From Trichodelitschia bisporula (Eukaryota > Ascomycota > Dothideomycetes > Phaeotrichales > Phaeotrichaceae): a stretch of 64,000 nucleotides of DNA. Both the position numbers and the translations under genes were made by a program. Below are positions 22,697 through 32,766 of the stretch, in pieces; the first letter of the stretch is position 1, and every line of letters begins with the position of its first letter. The notes under the pieces are model-generated. The model saw only the letters and a list, made by a program, of their open reading frames with translations, had not been told where the DNA came from and searched no databases. Location: contig ML996705.1 in the NCBI GenBank assembly GCA_010356995.1, positions 186,001-250,000 of the forward strand, given 5' to 3'.

Positions 22697-23959
22697 TCAC
22701 ATAAAAACGCCGTCCACACCGGCCACAAATGGCCTTGTAGTCTCTAAGACATCCCTTTTCCCTTCCCAAATGCCCTTCGTAAAGCTCACGGCCTCGTCAT
22801 ACGTCTCGTCCTTATACTGCTTCTCCGTCTCAGTCAACCACCCATCTGGCATCTGTGTCCACCCATGCTTCATCCCCTTGAACCGCTCCACGCGGAGATC
22901 TTCCGCCCGGCCCTCGTCCTCCACCTTCTTGACCCATATCTCGCTCTGATGAGCCAACGAATCCAGCTCCGGCAAAATTAAGAACATCCGTGCCGCAGGA
23001 TGAAGACACTCTCGCACGTTGTTCAGTCCCGGTGACGCCCGTGGGTGCGCGGCCTGGTCGCGCGGCAGATATGTCGGGGTCAGCGTGTCATTCAGCTCGT
23101 GCCAGAAGCCGTTAGGGAGCGGGAAGTTGGCCGGCCGTGTTCGCTCCGAGGGAAGTTGGCGCGCGTCGAAGGAGGGGTAGAAGAGAAGAAGCGAGATCGG
23201 GAAGCTGTACGATGCGGGAAATGGGGAAGGCCAAGCCTTGGTTTCAGTGCCGTCGGGCGCAGCTGAGACGGGAATGGAGAGCGCTAGGTTAAGCGCGAGG
23301 TTGCCGCCGCTGCTGAAACCTGAAAGGGCGATGCGTGTGGTGTCAAGGTTGACGGTGTCGATGACAGGAAGCGGAGAGGGTGTGCGCGACATGGGTATTG
23401 GGGAGTTCGGATCCCACGCTGCGGCTCTTTGTGCCCGTGCAGCAGCCTTCTGCGCCCTTGCCGCCGACCAGTTCTCGTGTATCCGTTGGCGAATGTGCCT
23501 GCGCAGCTTATCATACCCTGCCCGTTCGGGGTCCAGCACGGCGTACAGCACATCTTCGGCGTCCTCAACCGCAGCGGGGAATTTGTCGATCGGGCCCATG
23601 CGATAGTCGACGCTGAGGACGACGCCACGCAGCTCGCGGGCCAGTTTGGAGCAGAACGGCGCTTGCTCGAGACAGGAGCCTAAAACAAAGCCGCCACCGT
23701 GGAAGTCGATTATTACGGGCATGCAGCTGGCTTCGGCGGGAGTCAGATCCTCAGCTATCCACACCCAGACGGGTATCTTGTGCTTTCCGCGGCTCTTGAG
23801 GTCGACAGTGAAAGGCTGAGGACCTTGTGGTGTGGTGAAGCTTAACACGGCTCGGGGTACGGCCCTGGGAAGGCGTACCAGCGCGGTTTTCCATTGTATG
23901 TCCCATGGTTGAGAGAAGAAGCTTTTCATCGCCATGCCTGGTTTTCCTGGATTTGGCAT
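22697..23959 (-). CDS. Alpha/beta hydrolase fold-3 (hormone-sensitive lipase family) protein
   Basis: Single exon, 420 residues, from the ATG at 23959. The HSL-family oxyanion-hole motif HGGGF is at residues 87-91 and the nucleophile elbow GFSSG places Ser216. The acid is probably Asp333 (LILPELDSLAHQ) and the base His365 (KGMKHGW), so the triad is intact. An Arg/Ala-rich helical insertion at about 150-187 lies before the nucleophile strand, at the position of a lid or cap. There is no signal peptide, so it is likely an intracellular esterase or lipase acting on short to medium acyl esters or a secondary metabolite; the substrate is unknown. No biosynthetic cluster surrounds it. Confidence 0.88.
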   Translation of the reverse strand: MPNPGKPGMAMKSFFSQPWDIQWKTALVRLPRAVPRAVLSFTTPQGPQPFTVDLKSRGKHKIPVWVWIAEDLTPAEASCMPVIIDFHGGGFVLGSCLEQAPFCSKLARELRGVVLSVDYRMGPIDKFPAAVEDAEDVLYAVLDPERAGYDKLRRHIRQRIHENWSAARAQKAAARAQRAAAWDPNSPIPMSRTPSPLPVIDTVNLDTTRIALSGFSSGGNLALNLALSIPVSAAPDGTETKAWPSPFPASYSFPISLLLFYPSFDARQLPSERTRPANFPLPNGFWHELNDTLTPTYLPRDQAAHPRASPGLNNVRECLHPAARMFLILPELDSLAHQSEIWVKKVEDEGRAEDLRVERFKGMKHGWTQMPDGWLTETEKQYKDETYDEAVSFTKGIWEGKRDVLETTRPFVAGVDGVFM

Positions 23960-24534
23960 GAGAATTGAGATTAGGAAGGCGGGTGCTGAGGTGTGGGTCG
24001 GTGCGGGGCACCGGTGCGTTTGCAGTGCAATGGGAAGCAGCGGACGAAAATGAAGGCGCCGTACGTGAGGGAAGCGGATTTGGAGCGGGGATCAAAGGTT
24101 CGGAGGTGCGATTTGAGGGGCGAATATCGAGGGGGAGAAGGTGGAGATGGCGGAGGGGCGGGGAAGCTGTGGATTAGGGTTGAAGTAGCTTGGGGATAGG
24201 CTTGAGCCTTGGCCAGAGGTTGGAACATATAAGCGTAATCAGAGACTGTTATATTCCATGGCTTGCACTAGCATCGCTGACGTTGCTTGCGCGTTCTATG
24301 TGGCTGAGCCAGGGGTGACGTCACTCAGCGCCCTGTGGTTGGCCAGCACGGATATCTACACATTCGATTTCAAATGCCTGAGGTTACAATTTGGAAAACT
24401 CTCCCGTGCGGTCTGGTCCAGACGCGTAGTCTCTTCACTTGACGGATCAAAATAATTATTGATGCCGGAAATAGCACGGGATTCAGCATCGGGATTCGGC
24501 ATGAAACCCACCAATATTCTGGCATGCCACGAGT
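23960..24534. other. Intergenic region
   Basis: 575 bases holding the promoter of the hydrolase gene and the 3' side of the magnesium-chelatase-like gene. No gene seen. Confidence 0.6.
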
Positions 24535-25925
24535 TCACAATGGAGGCTCAACTGATGATAGTATCTCCTCGACGACGTCTTTTGGAGTGAGTCCCTCCAA
24601 CAACGCCGCGACAGCTTGGACCGAACTTCCCCACTGAACACTCTTCTCATCCTCTGGCTTAACAATAAGAATCCGGTGTGGATACACCTTGCGGGCTGCG
24701 AGGGCGACAAGTGACGGAGGAATGTAATCGAGGCCGTGGAGCGGAGCAAGCGCACTGGGAGCATCAGTGGCAAGAACGGACAGTATCACGAGATAAATAC
24801 CGAGACAATGCATACAGATGCCGAGTTGCTTGCGCAGAAATGCCCCAAGCTACTACTCGATGCGTTCTTGCAAACACGACAATATTGTGCAGGTAGGCTC
24901 GAACATCCGGACTCAAGCGAGCCTCTGCTGCGAGCCGCTTCAGTGTATCTATGTCCTAAAGATCATTAGATTGACCAAATAACGGATTAAATCCCTTACC
25001 GTTCCCGAAAACGGCATTTGCTTGAAAGAAGTTCGACGACTTCGAGCACTAGGCGTAGGCGGCGGAGACCGAATGATCGAAGACATGGATGCGCTATCGT
25101 CAAAAGGTGACTGTACATCGGCTCGTAGCTCAAGGTTCGTCAAGCCGTCCTCGACTGAATGTATGTGCGAGATGAAGAAGTGGTCATTCTGCGCAGTTAG
25201 CCTGACTTCATAGAGTATGGGGTGGTCAATCTCTCACCACACGTGGAACTGGTCTCCTCATTTGAGCCGTCGAGAGCAGGGCGATAAAGAGGAAATGCTC
25301 GGGGGCGGCATATGAAATGTCATTCATACGGTTGTGTTTCGACCGCATCAGCTGAGCAATGAGCAATGCTCACAGAGACGGAGCTCGAAATACCTCGAGT
25401 ACTTGCACTTGGACTTGCTGCTGGGCAAGATTCAGATGCTTTCCCACAATCACATTCGCGATTTTGGGAGGACGAGATAGGCCCGACCATCGTTGGCTCA
25501 GCGAGGGGCGGCGAATAGAAGTTACAGCCGGAGGAAACAGGAGCTCCTAAGAGGTTCGTGAGTTGCCCATTCAAACAAAGCATACAATCACACCTCTTTG
25601 CGAGTGTCATAAACGGGGGAGAGTACATAGTCGTCGGCGAAGATGGCGCTTGAGAACTCATCGACTGTCGTATTCTCGGAAAAGTCGACTACGGCGCATT
25701 GAAGTTCAAAAGTGCCTGCACAGATCTATAGGCATTAGCACCGGCGCTAGGTTCGCTCGGAAGCGTGAAATTTACCAGCTGAAGCTCCCGTTCCACATTA
25801 TCAAGCTCCTCTTCGTCGGCCTCAATGATGCAATGTTCCCCGGTGACGAGGCAAAGCAGCACGGCGAGCTCAATGTCGCTGAGCTCTTGCGCCTTGTCGG
25901 CCAGCGCATCAGACTCTCCTCCCAT
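24535..25925 (-). CDS. Magnesium-chelatase / MoxR-like fungal protein, possible frame break near the 5' end
   Basis: Seven exons: 25925-25776, 25689-25594, 25546-25394, 25351-25238, 25188-25000, 24955-24801 and 24754-24535. This is a frame-consistent model of 358 residues; introns 2-6 are 42-49 nt. It matches a fungal family usually labelled magnesium chelatase-like: ELSDIELAVLLCLVTGEHCI, then TTVDEFSSAIF, PPKIANVIVGKHLNLAQQQV, HFLFIALL, NDHFFISHIHS, LAPLHGLDYIPPSLVALAAR, KVYPHRI and VEEILSSVEPPL. No Walker A is visible, so ATPase activity is doubtful and the function is unknown. Exon 2 is ambiguous. A 49-nt intron would add ICAGTFELQCAVVDF, which fits the family better, but a run of five T then shifts the frame; the CDS given uses a downstream CCGTAG acceptor that keeps it open. 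It diverges from the SDR gene over 341 nt. Confidence 0.65.
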
Positions 25926-26266
25926 ATGCAAGGCGAGCAGCACATGCAGTGCATTTGCGAAATGCCCTCTTGTTGATGCGGCTAGCGGTGGTGAAGATCG
26001 GATGTTCGACGCAATGGCTCCCGAAGCGGCTAGCGCGTAAGCCCAGTCTTCGGTTCCGACGCATAGACCCCACCGAGCCCCGCTCCCCGCATCGCAACTT
26101 CTCCGCACTTTCCTTAGCCCGGTCCCCGCTGAGCGTCGGCGGGGTCGCGAGAGCGCTTAGAGCTGCTTGCCAGGAGAATGATTTCCATGTTGAACTTAAA
26201 TGATCGGCCGCCGGACGGCCAGGAGCCTAGAAGGTCGGTCTATCTTGTCTGTATGCTAACTTCGCG
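25926..26266. promoter_or_regulatory. Bidirectional promoter region
   Basis: 341 bases between the divergent chelatase-like and SDR genes; both promoters must lie here. No clear TATA box or repeated operator is visible. Confidence 0.5.
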
Positions 26267-27103
26267 ATGTCACCTTTAATCACGTCTCTGTTCTCCCTGG
26301 AAGGGAAGACCGCCATTGTGCTCGGCGCCACTGGCGGCTTGGGACAAGCCATGACGACGGCACTGGCCGAAGCCGGCGCGAACATCGTCTCTGTGGAGCT
26401 TCCGAGTGATTCGCAATCCGAAGCGCTGCGCAGCAACGTTGAAAAGGCTGGCCGGACGCACATGGTTTTCCACTCCAATGTGGGCGACGCAAAATCTTTG
26501 CGGGGCGCTTTTGCTCAGATTTGGGAGAAGGGCGTGGTCCCCGACATTCTTCTGAACTGCGCGGGCATCCAACGTCGGGGAAAAGTCGAAGAGATCACGG
26601 ACAAGGACTTGGATGATGTGCTCAATGTCAACCTCAAGGCCTCTTTTATCGCTGCCCAGGAGTTCGGGAAGGAACTGCTGCGTTTGAACCGGCCCGGTAA
26701 AATCATCAATATTGCCTCCATCATCAGCTTCATTGGAAACGTGGACATCTCTCCCTACGCGGCCTCCAAGGGCGGTGTGTTGCAATTCACAAAGGCTTTT
26801 AGCAATGAGTGGTCGGGCAAGGGTATCAATGTCAACTGCATATGCCCGGGGTGCGTCCTTTCTCGATTGATGTGCGTGCAAAGGCTTACGTTGGGCAGTT
26901 ATATTCGGACGCCCCTGACCCAGCAGTATTCCAGCGACCCTAAGTACAAAGGCTACAACGAATACATCATCGGGCGCACACCCATCGGTCGCTGGGGAGA
27001 GCCCCAGGATTTGGTTGGAGCCGTCATCTATCTCGCAAGCCGTGCAAGCGACTTCGTCACAGGCACAAGCATCGTGTGCGACGGAGGTCTGTTAGCCAAG
27101 TAG
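26267..27103 (+). CDS. Short-chain dehydrogenase/reductase, 2-deoxy-D-gluconate 3-dehydrogenase (KduD)-like
   Basis: Two exons: 26267-26850 and 26899-27103, giving 262 residues. The 48-nt intron (GTGCGT...GGGCAG) contains no stop, so an unspliced 278-residue reading exists, but splicing restores the family sequence NCICPGYIRTPLTQQY. Classical SDR features are present: cofactor loop GATGGLG (20-26), NCAG (97-100), the active-site Tyr164 and Lys168 in SPYAASKGG with Ser about 13 residues before, and PG(Y)IRTPL. The overall pattern (SLFSLEGKTAIVLGATGGLG; GRWGEPQDLVGAVIYLAS; GTSIVCDGG) is closest to KduD/gluconate dehydrogenases that oxidise C3 of keto-deoxy sugar acids with NAD(H). No pectin or uronate genes are nearby. 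Its 3' end converges with the GFA gene, 95 nt away. Confidence 0.85.
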   Translation: MSPLITSLFSLEGKTAIVLGATGGLGQAMTTALAEAGANIVSVELPSDSQSEALRSNVEKAGRTHMVFHSNVGDAKSLRGAFAQIWEKGVVPDILLNCAGIQRRGKVEEITDKDLDDVLNVNLKASFIAAQEFGKELLRLNRPGKIINIASIISFIGNVDISPYAASKGGVLQFTKAFSNEWSGKGINVNCICPGCVLSRLMCVQRLTLGSYIRTPLTQQYSSDPKYKGYNEYIIGRTPIGRWGEPQDLVGAVIYLASRASDFVTGTSIVCDGGLLAK

Positions 27104-27198
27104 CTGGCAATTGGTTCACAATTTTTGTGTCCTTGTGATTTGTGGCTTCAGTTTACATCTCCATCCATTGTAGCTGCACTTCTTGAAGGACGATCTTT

Positions 27199-27768
27199 TT
27201 ACTCCTGTATTTCCCGCTTGTGGAATACACCTGGATGAGTTAGTTGGAGCAAATCTACTATGTTTCCAGCATACCCGGGACTGCTGGCATCCAGGTTGCG
27301 CGTGTCTTGCAAAAGAATTCGCCTTTGGGATGGGCCGCGGGATGCTCGGGGTCATCCAAGCTGCCGACGCAGATGTATCGGAAAAGGGCCTTTGCTCTTT
27401 CCTAGACATGATTAACGTTTGCCAAATGCGAAGAACTTGAAGCAGTTTTACGCCGTATTCGAGAATGTAGCTACCGCAATGACTGCAAAACTCGCGATAA
27501 ATCATGGTTCCTGAACCGTTGTCTGCTTTGTGCTCCTGTGGACGCCCAGCTGTATACTTCACGGCCTGTAAAGGAACCTTCATTGTCAAGCCGTAATTTG
27601 TACCGAACACTTTCTGAGCCATCATCAATTCTTGCCTCTGCGATGCGTATCCCCTCAGATCACCTTGCAGTTTTTGCAGTGGCATAACGACGTCCACGCA
27701 TCATCCACTGAGTCGAGATCGAGCTCGTACTTCAAAGCGCGGCAATAGCAAGAACCTGTGAGCTTCAT
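27199..27768 (-). CDS. GFA-domain (glutathione-dependent formaldehyde-activating / CENP-V fold) protein
   Basis: Four exons: 27768-27664, 27613-27452, 27401-27275 and 27230-27199; introns of 50, 50 and 44 nt. The product is 141 residues. Zinc-ligand cysteines of the GFA fold are present: SCYC near residue 8, CHCKNC near 30 and FCSHCGSYILEYG near 80. The conserved KVFGTNYGLT, ADNGSGTMIYREF and FRYICVGSLDDPE blocks join cleanly across introns. It is single-domain, as usual in fungi. The founding member was proposed to help glutathione react with formaldehyde, but most fungal copies have no proven activity. It lies tail-to-tail with the SDR gene. Confidence 0.88.
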
Positions 27769-28095
27769 AGTGCTTTCATATCGAGTTGCAACTGCTTGGT
27801 GTTGTTTACGATTAGGAACTGTCCTCAAAGTTGTACTGCGGATCGATGTACCTCTGACGTCACCTCTGACGAACTGAGGGTCCCAACCCACTGGCCGTCT
27901 TCTGAGACGACAATCCACTTTCACTTGTTTGCAGAGCAGTGGCAACTGACAGACTGCAGATGGCATACTTACAGCATACGAACTTGCAGAAGAATCAACA
28001 GGTGAAACCGGTTCTATATTCGACAGGCTACGTTAACCTCGTTAGTGCGACCGTTACAGCGCAAAGCATGCGACTCCGAACTCCGACCCAATCAT
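27769..28095. other. Spacer between GFA and C2H2 genes
   Basis: 327 bases separating two minus-strand genes. It probably contains the GFA promoter. No gene seen. Confidence 0.6.
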
Positions 28096-29510
28096 TCACA
28101 TTCGCTCCGAGTCGCTTGCCATCTCCCAATCTCTCACGTCGTACGGCTGGACGAAATGCAGCCCGACGTGATCCATCCTTTCCCTCCAGCTGGCAAAGTC
28201 GGAGTGGTTGCAGAACCCGCACCACATCGCCGCCTGATCCACAGTGCTGGCGTCCGGTTCCCGATTCCACTCGTCCAGCAAACCGGATTGCTCGGAAGCG
28301 AAGTCGCCCAGCGCAAACCCTTCTCCGGAGCCTTTGAGATGGACCTGCTGGATGTGCTGCTTCAGATTGTCCTTCCTGGCAAACCCTCGATCCTGAACAG
28401 GCCGCATCAAGCAGGCCTTCAAGTTGTGTGCTTTAAAGTGGGCTGTCGTAGGATTCCGCTCCCCGCAAAATATGCACCTGCCCGCCCTGATGGCGCTCTC
28501 CTTCCCCTCCGGCATGCAGATCCAGGCCGCCGGCACATGCGTCGCTTCGTGACGCTTCCAGTCTGCTTTCGTCCTGAAGCAGCTATTGCACCCCAGTGTA
28601 CAGGGGAAGCGCTTGTTGTCTTCTGACGGGAGCATGTGCTGCCGGTATGCGGGCCTCATGGATTGATCCGCAGCCCGCCGCCTGCCCCGCCGACCTCTGG
28701 GCTTGCATCCGGGTAGCGGTGCCGAGGAGTGAGAAGCCGTGTCCGGGTGCTCTTCCCGTAACGACAGGCCCCGGAGTGATGCATAGTCTGCATCGGCCGA
28801 GGCTGGTGACAGAGGATCGCAGCTGCTGCCCGGGTGCGACGTCATAAAGGCATTCTCGGGCTGGTAGCCGGACGGCGAGGTGTAGGTGGAGTAGGCCCAC
28901 GCCTCTGCCCGGGTCCCGTAGGAAGTGCCTTACTTGTTAGTTAACCCGCCGACGGAGCATCCTGCCAACGTACCTGGGGTGGCATCAGGCGTGAGGTCGC
29001 CACTAGTGGGCGGCACGAACGGGTAAGAGTAGTCGGGATGGGGGACGTTCCCATAATCGAAAGCGGCAGGATCAGACCACGCATTTGTGGGTGCTGGAAT
29101 GCTGGTCGGCGGCGGGTAGGCGGTGGACACCAGCAGTGATTGCTCCGGCAGGTACGAGATGGCTGCTGGGTTTTGCGCTGCGGGATACTGCGTTGTGGGA
29201 AAAGAAACCGAGCGCCACTGAATACAGGTCAGCAACCATCACCATTATATCATTGGCAGGGCCATGGGTGTGGCGGTTGCCGTTTGAACTCAAGGCAGAA
29301 TCGTACCGGCTCAGATGGCGCCATATCAAAAGGCGACGTGCTGGCGCCATGCAGCGCATATGCGGCATCGAAAGCGGCATAGCTGCCAACTTGCGGCATT
29401 CCAGTTCCAGAACTCGAGTCGCCGTCAAACGCAAACTGGCCGTCGGTGCCGTAGGCGTACGCTGGATAGCCGTTGGAGACGTATTCGGGTTTCGGACGAC
29501 GGGCCATCAT
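28096..29510 (-). CDS. C2H2-type zinc-finger protein, putative transcription factor
   Basis: Three exons: 29510-29307, 29217-28974 and 28928-28096, with introns of 89 and 45 nt, give 426 residues. The first ~250 residues are Pro/Ser/Tyr-rich and disordered. A basic patch (GRRGRRR, ~228-234) may be a nuclear localisation signal. The finger region spans ~257-410: FPCTLGCNSCFRTKADWKRH (260-276), CIFCGERNPTTAHFKAH (301-317), a degenerate RPVQDRGFARKDNLKQHIQQ (325-343) lacking its cysteine pair, and WCGFCNHSDFASWRERMDH (386-403). This mix of canonical and degenerate fingers with FARKDNLKQH is typical of a broad fungal family of probable regulators. No target can be inferred. Confidence 0.8.
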
Positions 29511-31636
29511 GTTCGGTTATACAGTTGGGAAGAGTCATTGTTAGGCTGGCAGGAGCCACACTGGCTATATACGGGCCGTCGATTTCGTTCCATCCCGTGA
29601 GAGTAATGCCTCCCCCTAATCATTCCAGAAAACCTATCCAAAAGGCTGCAGTTGGTCCGAACCCAACGCATATCCTTGCTGCAAAGCCACAGGAAGATCC
29701 CGGTAGTGGCTAAAAAGATCCATGCGGCATCGCCAAGTCGGCCCACGCACGAGGCCCTGTTCTTGAATGCATGGAAGCGCGGGATGGCCGAGGGGCTGAT
29801 GCTTAGCCAATCACAATCCGCAGAAGGCATCCGAATGATGCGCTTTCCGAATTCTCAATAGTTGCTTTTCCCCCGGTCATCCAATCGTTCACCGGGACGA
29901 CTGCGGCCATCACGTAGCCCTATGACCATCTCAGGGGTCGATGGGGAGCGCTTCGATTGTGGCATCAACCGCAGGTACCGTACAGAGGGGCGTGTGGGCT
30001 CTGTCGGCGTATGGCCGGTTCGAGTTGCTGCTGATCGACCATACAGGATGTGGGATACAACCTCAGGGCAACAGACGGACGACTCCCTTTCCCTTGTCTA
30101 TTGCGACGAGCAGGCTTACGGAGACAGAGCGTACATCCATACGGAGATGCGTCCGGCGGCTTCAGACTATTGCAGAACCCCCGACGGCTTCAGCGATGCG
30201 CTAACATCGGCGGCACCAAGCACAATCATCGAGTGTCATTCCGAAGTGGACGAAGCGCAACGCAAGTCTACGTAATCGAATGCACGATGCATCGTGGCTG
30301 TGTACCGTCTTTTATGAGGCTGGTCCAAGCCCAATGCCGCAAACCCCACGAGCTAATTTCTTTCTAGAAGATCAATAATGTTCCACGCCAAACCGGATGG
30401 GGTAAGCAGACGCACCTTCATGCGCAGCAAATTTTTCACTTGTCCGACGACCAGGGGCCACACATCGACTAAGCCACTATAAGGCTAGGCCCTATGCGTT
30501 GTGTGGCCGGACATTGGGCCACGCCCGACGCACCCGAGCCCATCATGACGCGAGCCAAGGGCGCCCTGCGGTGCAGAATCTGCGGCCCGCATTCGGGGAG
30601 CGCGCCCCTGCGCGATTTGGCAAAGGTGACGCGGTCCCGGGTCCTCCCCACGCGGGCGCAGGAACAGGCTACGGCTTCTTGATCAGGCAGTTTTCCGGGC
30701 GGTAACACCTCAGTCTCACCTCCGCATTTCGGCATGCATCCCCGATCCAGCACTCAGCTGCCATCGATCGGGATATCCGTGTGCACCTGCCTTTGCGCCG
30801 CGACTGGACTGCCCTACTATGAGCTCAGCTGCGGCCGAACTTGTGAATACCGTACAGCACACGTACCGGTATGGTGCGATCAATACGGCAGTGGGAGTCA
30901 CCGATCAGCGGCTACCGGCTGTGATTCGGCAGCTTTTGCAGATAGCCATGCAGATGCCGAGTATCGAAAATCGTGATCCACTGCAGGTGTGATCATACGG
31001 TGCGGTGCGTCCTGCAGTAGTGGAAACTTCGACGCTCGGCATGCGCCACATCATATTTGCACCTGCAGGGGTGCAAACTCCGGGTCCACCAGCCATGTGG
31101 TTCATCTAACATGCCCTGACGTTGCTTAGCCAAACACTACTGACTAGAACTAGTGATTCCAGCGCAACGTGCTCGTATGGCGCTCCGGCCCGGGCCACGG
31201 GGTCCCATCTCCGCTGGCTGAGCAGATCAGTTGATGGTGGGGTTGAGGGAACTCCGGGTGTGGCGGTGCTGAGAGGTGGGGAGGCCGTGATGGGGACGCT
31301 CCGAGCTTATCCCCTCGAATTGCCGGATTGGGAAATTTTGGGCGCTTAGCATTTCGTGGTACGCTATTGGAGTTGAGGATCCACACTCATGTGAGATTGG
31401 TAACTGACGATCTAGTGCCGAGGTCGGCATTCGACGATGTTCATTGCGATATCGCAAGCAATGGCGCAAGCAGTGGAGTGTTGCACGCAATGCTCAAAGC
31501 AGCCTCGGACTTCTGAAGTTTTTTCATAATCGTAACTTCTTCCATTCACATGGGACACGCGCTAACTACTACGCTAAACACGCTATAAGGCCGTTTACAG
31601 CTCCCCCGCAACCCTGGTGTGTCTGGAAATAGACCC
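29511..31636. other. Intergenic region, 2.1 kb
   Basis: Contains the upstream region of the C2H2 gene and the 3' flank of the DDR48-like gene. I saw no recognisable gene, repeat or RNA. Confidence 0.5.
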
Positions 31637-32766
31637 CTAATAGTCGTTCGTCGCCCCACCCGTCCGTCCGGAGCTCCCATACGAACCCCCATCCGTTCTG
31701 CCAGAGGAACCATACGACTCATCATCGTTCTGCGACCCATAGCTCGTGGTGGTCTCATCGTCACCCCTGCTGCCGGACCCGGAGGACTTCGTCGCGCCAC
31801 CGTACCCGCCGCTCTGAGCTCCAGAGCCGTACGTGTTGGACGAGTCATCATCATCGCCCCGGGTGTTGCTGCCGTAGCCGCTGCTCTTGTTCCCGGAACC
31901 ATAGGTGTTGGACGAGTCATCATCGTCCGCGCGAGTGTTGCTGCCGTAGCCGCTGCTCTTGTTACCGGAGCCGGAGGTGTTATCGTCGTCGCCACGGGTG
32001 TTAGAGCTCCCATACCCGCCGCTCTTGTTGCCAGAGCCGTAGGTGTTGGATGAATCGTCGTCACCGCGGGTGTTGCTGCTGTAGCCACCGCTCTTGCTGC
32101 CAGAGCTATAGGTGTTCGACGAGTCCTCATTGTCACCCTTGCTTCCATACGAGCTCTTGTTGCCCGAGCCATACGAGTCAGACGTAGTATCGCCACCGCT
32201 GCCGTAGCTCGAGGTCTTGTTGTCGTCGTTGTCGTCGTCACGCTTGCTGGAGCCGTAGCCGCTGCTCTTGGTGCCAGAACCGTAGGTGTTGGACGAGTCC
32301 TGATCGTCACCAGTGTTGCTGTACGAGCTGCTCTTGGTGCCTGAGCTGTAGCTGTTGGACGAGTCCTCGTTGTCACCAGTGTTGCCGTACGAGCTACTCT
32401 TGGTGCCTGAGCCGTAGGTGTTGCCATCATCATCGTTCTTCGTGGAACCATAGCCGGACGAAGTGTTTTCACCGTAGGAGCTGCTCTTGTTGCCGCCGTA
32501 GGACTCCGAGGTGTCATCGCGCGAGCTTGATTTGTTGCCGGAGCCGTAGTTGTCTTGGCCACCGCCATAGGAGCTGTCATCGTTGTCCTTAGACTGGCCG
32601 CTGCCGTATCCACCAGAGGACTTGTTGCCAGAGGAATCGCCATCCTGACGTACGTTAGTCGGATATGACTGAGCTTTGATGAATGTCTCACATTGGTGTT
32701 CAGCTTCGACATCAGGTCGGAAGCCTTGCCAACCACTTGCTCCGCGTTGCTAAGAAAGTTCGACAT
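31637..32766 (-). CDS. DDR48-like repetitive stress protein
   Basis: Two exons: 32766-32692 and 32644-31637, with a 47-nt intron (GTGAGA...CTAACGTACGTCAG), give 360 residues. Exon 1 encodes a short amphipathic start, MSNFLSNAEQVVGKASDL. Exon 2 encodes about 335 residues of degenerate tandem repeats built from SSNTYGSGNKSSGYGS and NTRGDDD units. It uses almost only Ser, Gly, Tyr, Asp, Asn, Lys, Thr, Arg, Gln and Glu with a few Ala; I find no Leu, Met, Val, Ile, Phe, Trp or Cys in it. This resembles yeast DDR48 (SYGSSN/DD repeats), a hydrophilic protein induced by DNA damage and heat shock. It is probably fully disordered and cytosolic. A longer frame covering the same bases in another register is a shadow. 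A TATA box lies 120 nt upstream. Confidence 0.7.
31640..32644. repeat. Coding minisatellite of the DDR48-like gene
   Basis: Imperfect tandem repeats with units of roughly 60-75 nt, including ctcttg(t)tgcc(a)gagcc and gtaggtgttggacgagtc, alternating across about 1 kb. Copies are similar enough that a second register is also open over the whole stretch. Copy-number variation by recombination is likely. Confidence 0.75.

Noticed and set aside
26267-27103. Reading the SDR as a single uninterrupted 278-residue CDS
   Set aside because: The extra 16 residues break the conserved PGYIRTPL; the segment has perfect GT-AG borders, so it is an intron.
22697-29510. A catabolic or biosynthetic cluster made of hydrolase, SDR, GFA and C2H2 genes
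   Set aside because: Genes have mixed orientation, no backbone or transporter gene is present, and their usual functions do not connect.
31546-32766. 406-codon frame rich in Thr/Ala/Arg/Met over the DDR48-like locus
   Set aside because: It is the shadow register of a tandem repeat; the real register gives a known repeat type after removing a good 47-nt intron.
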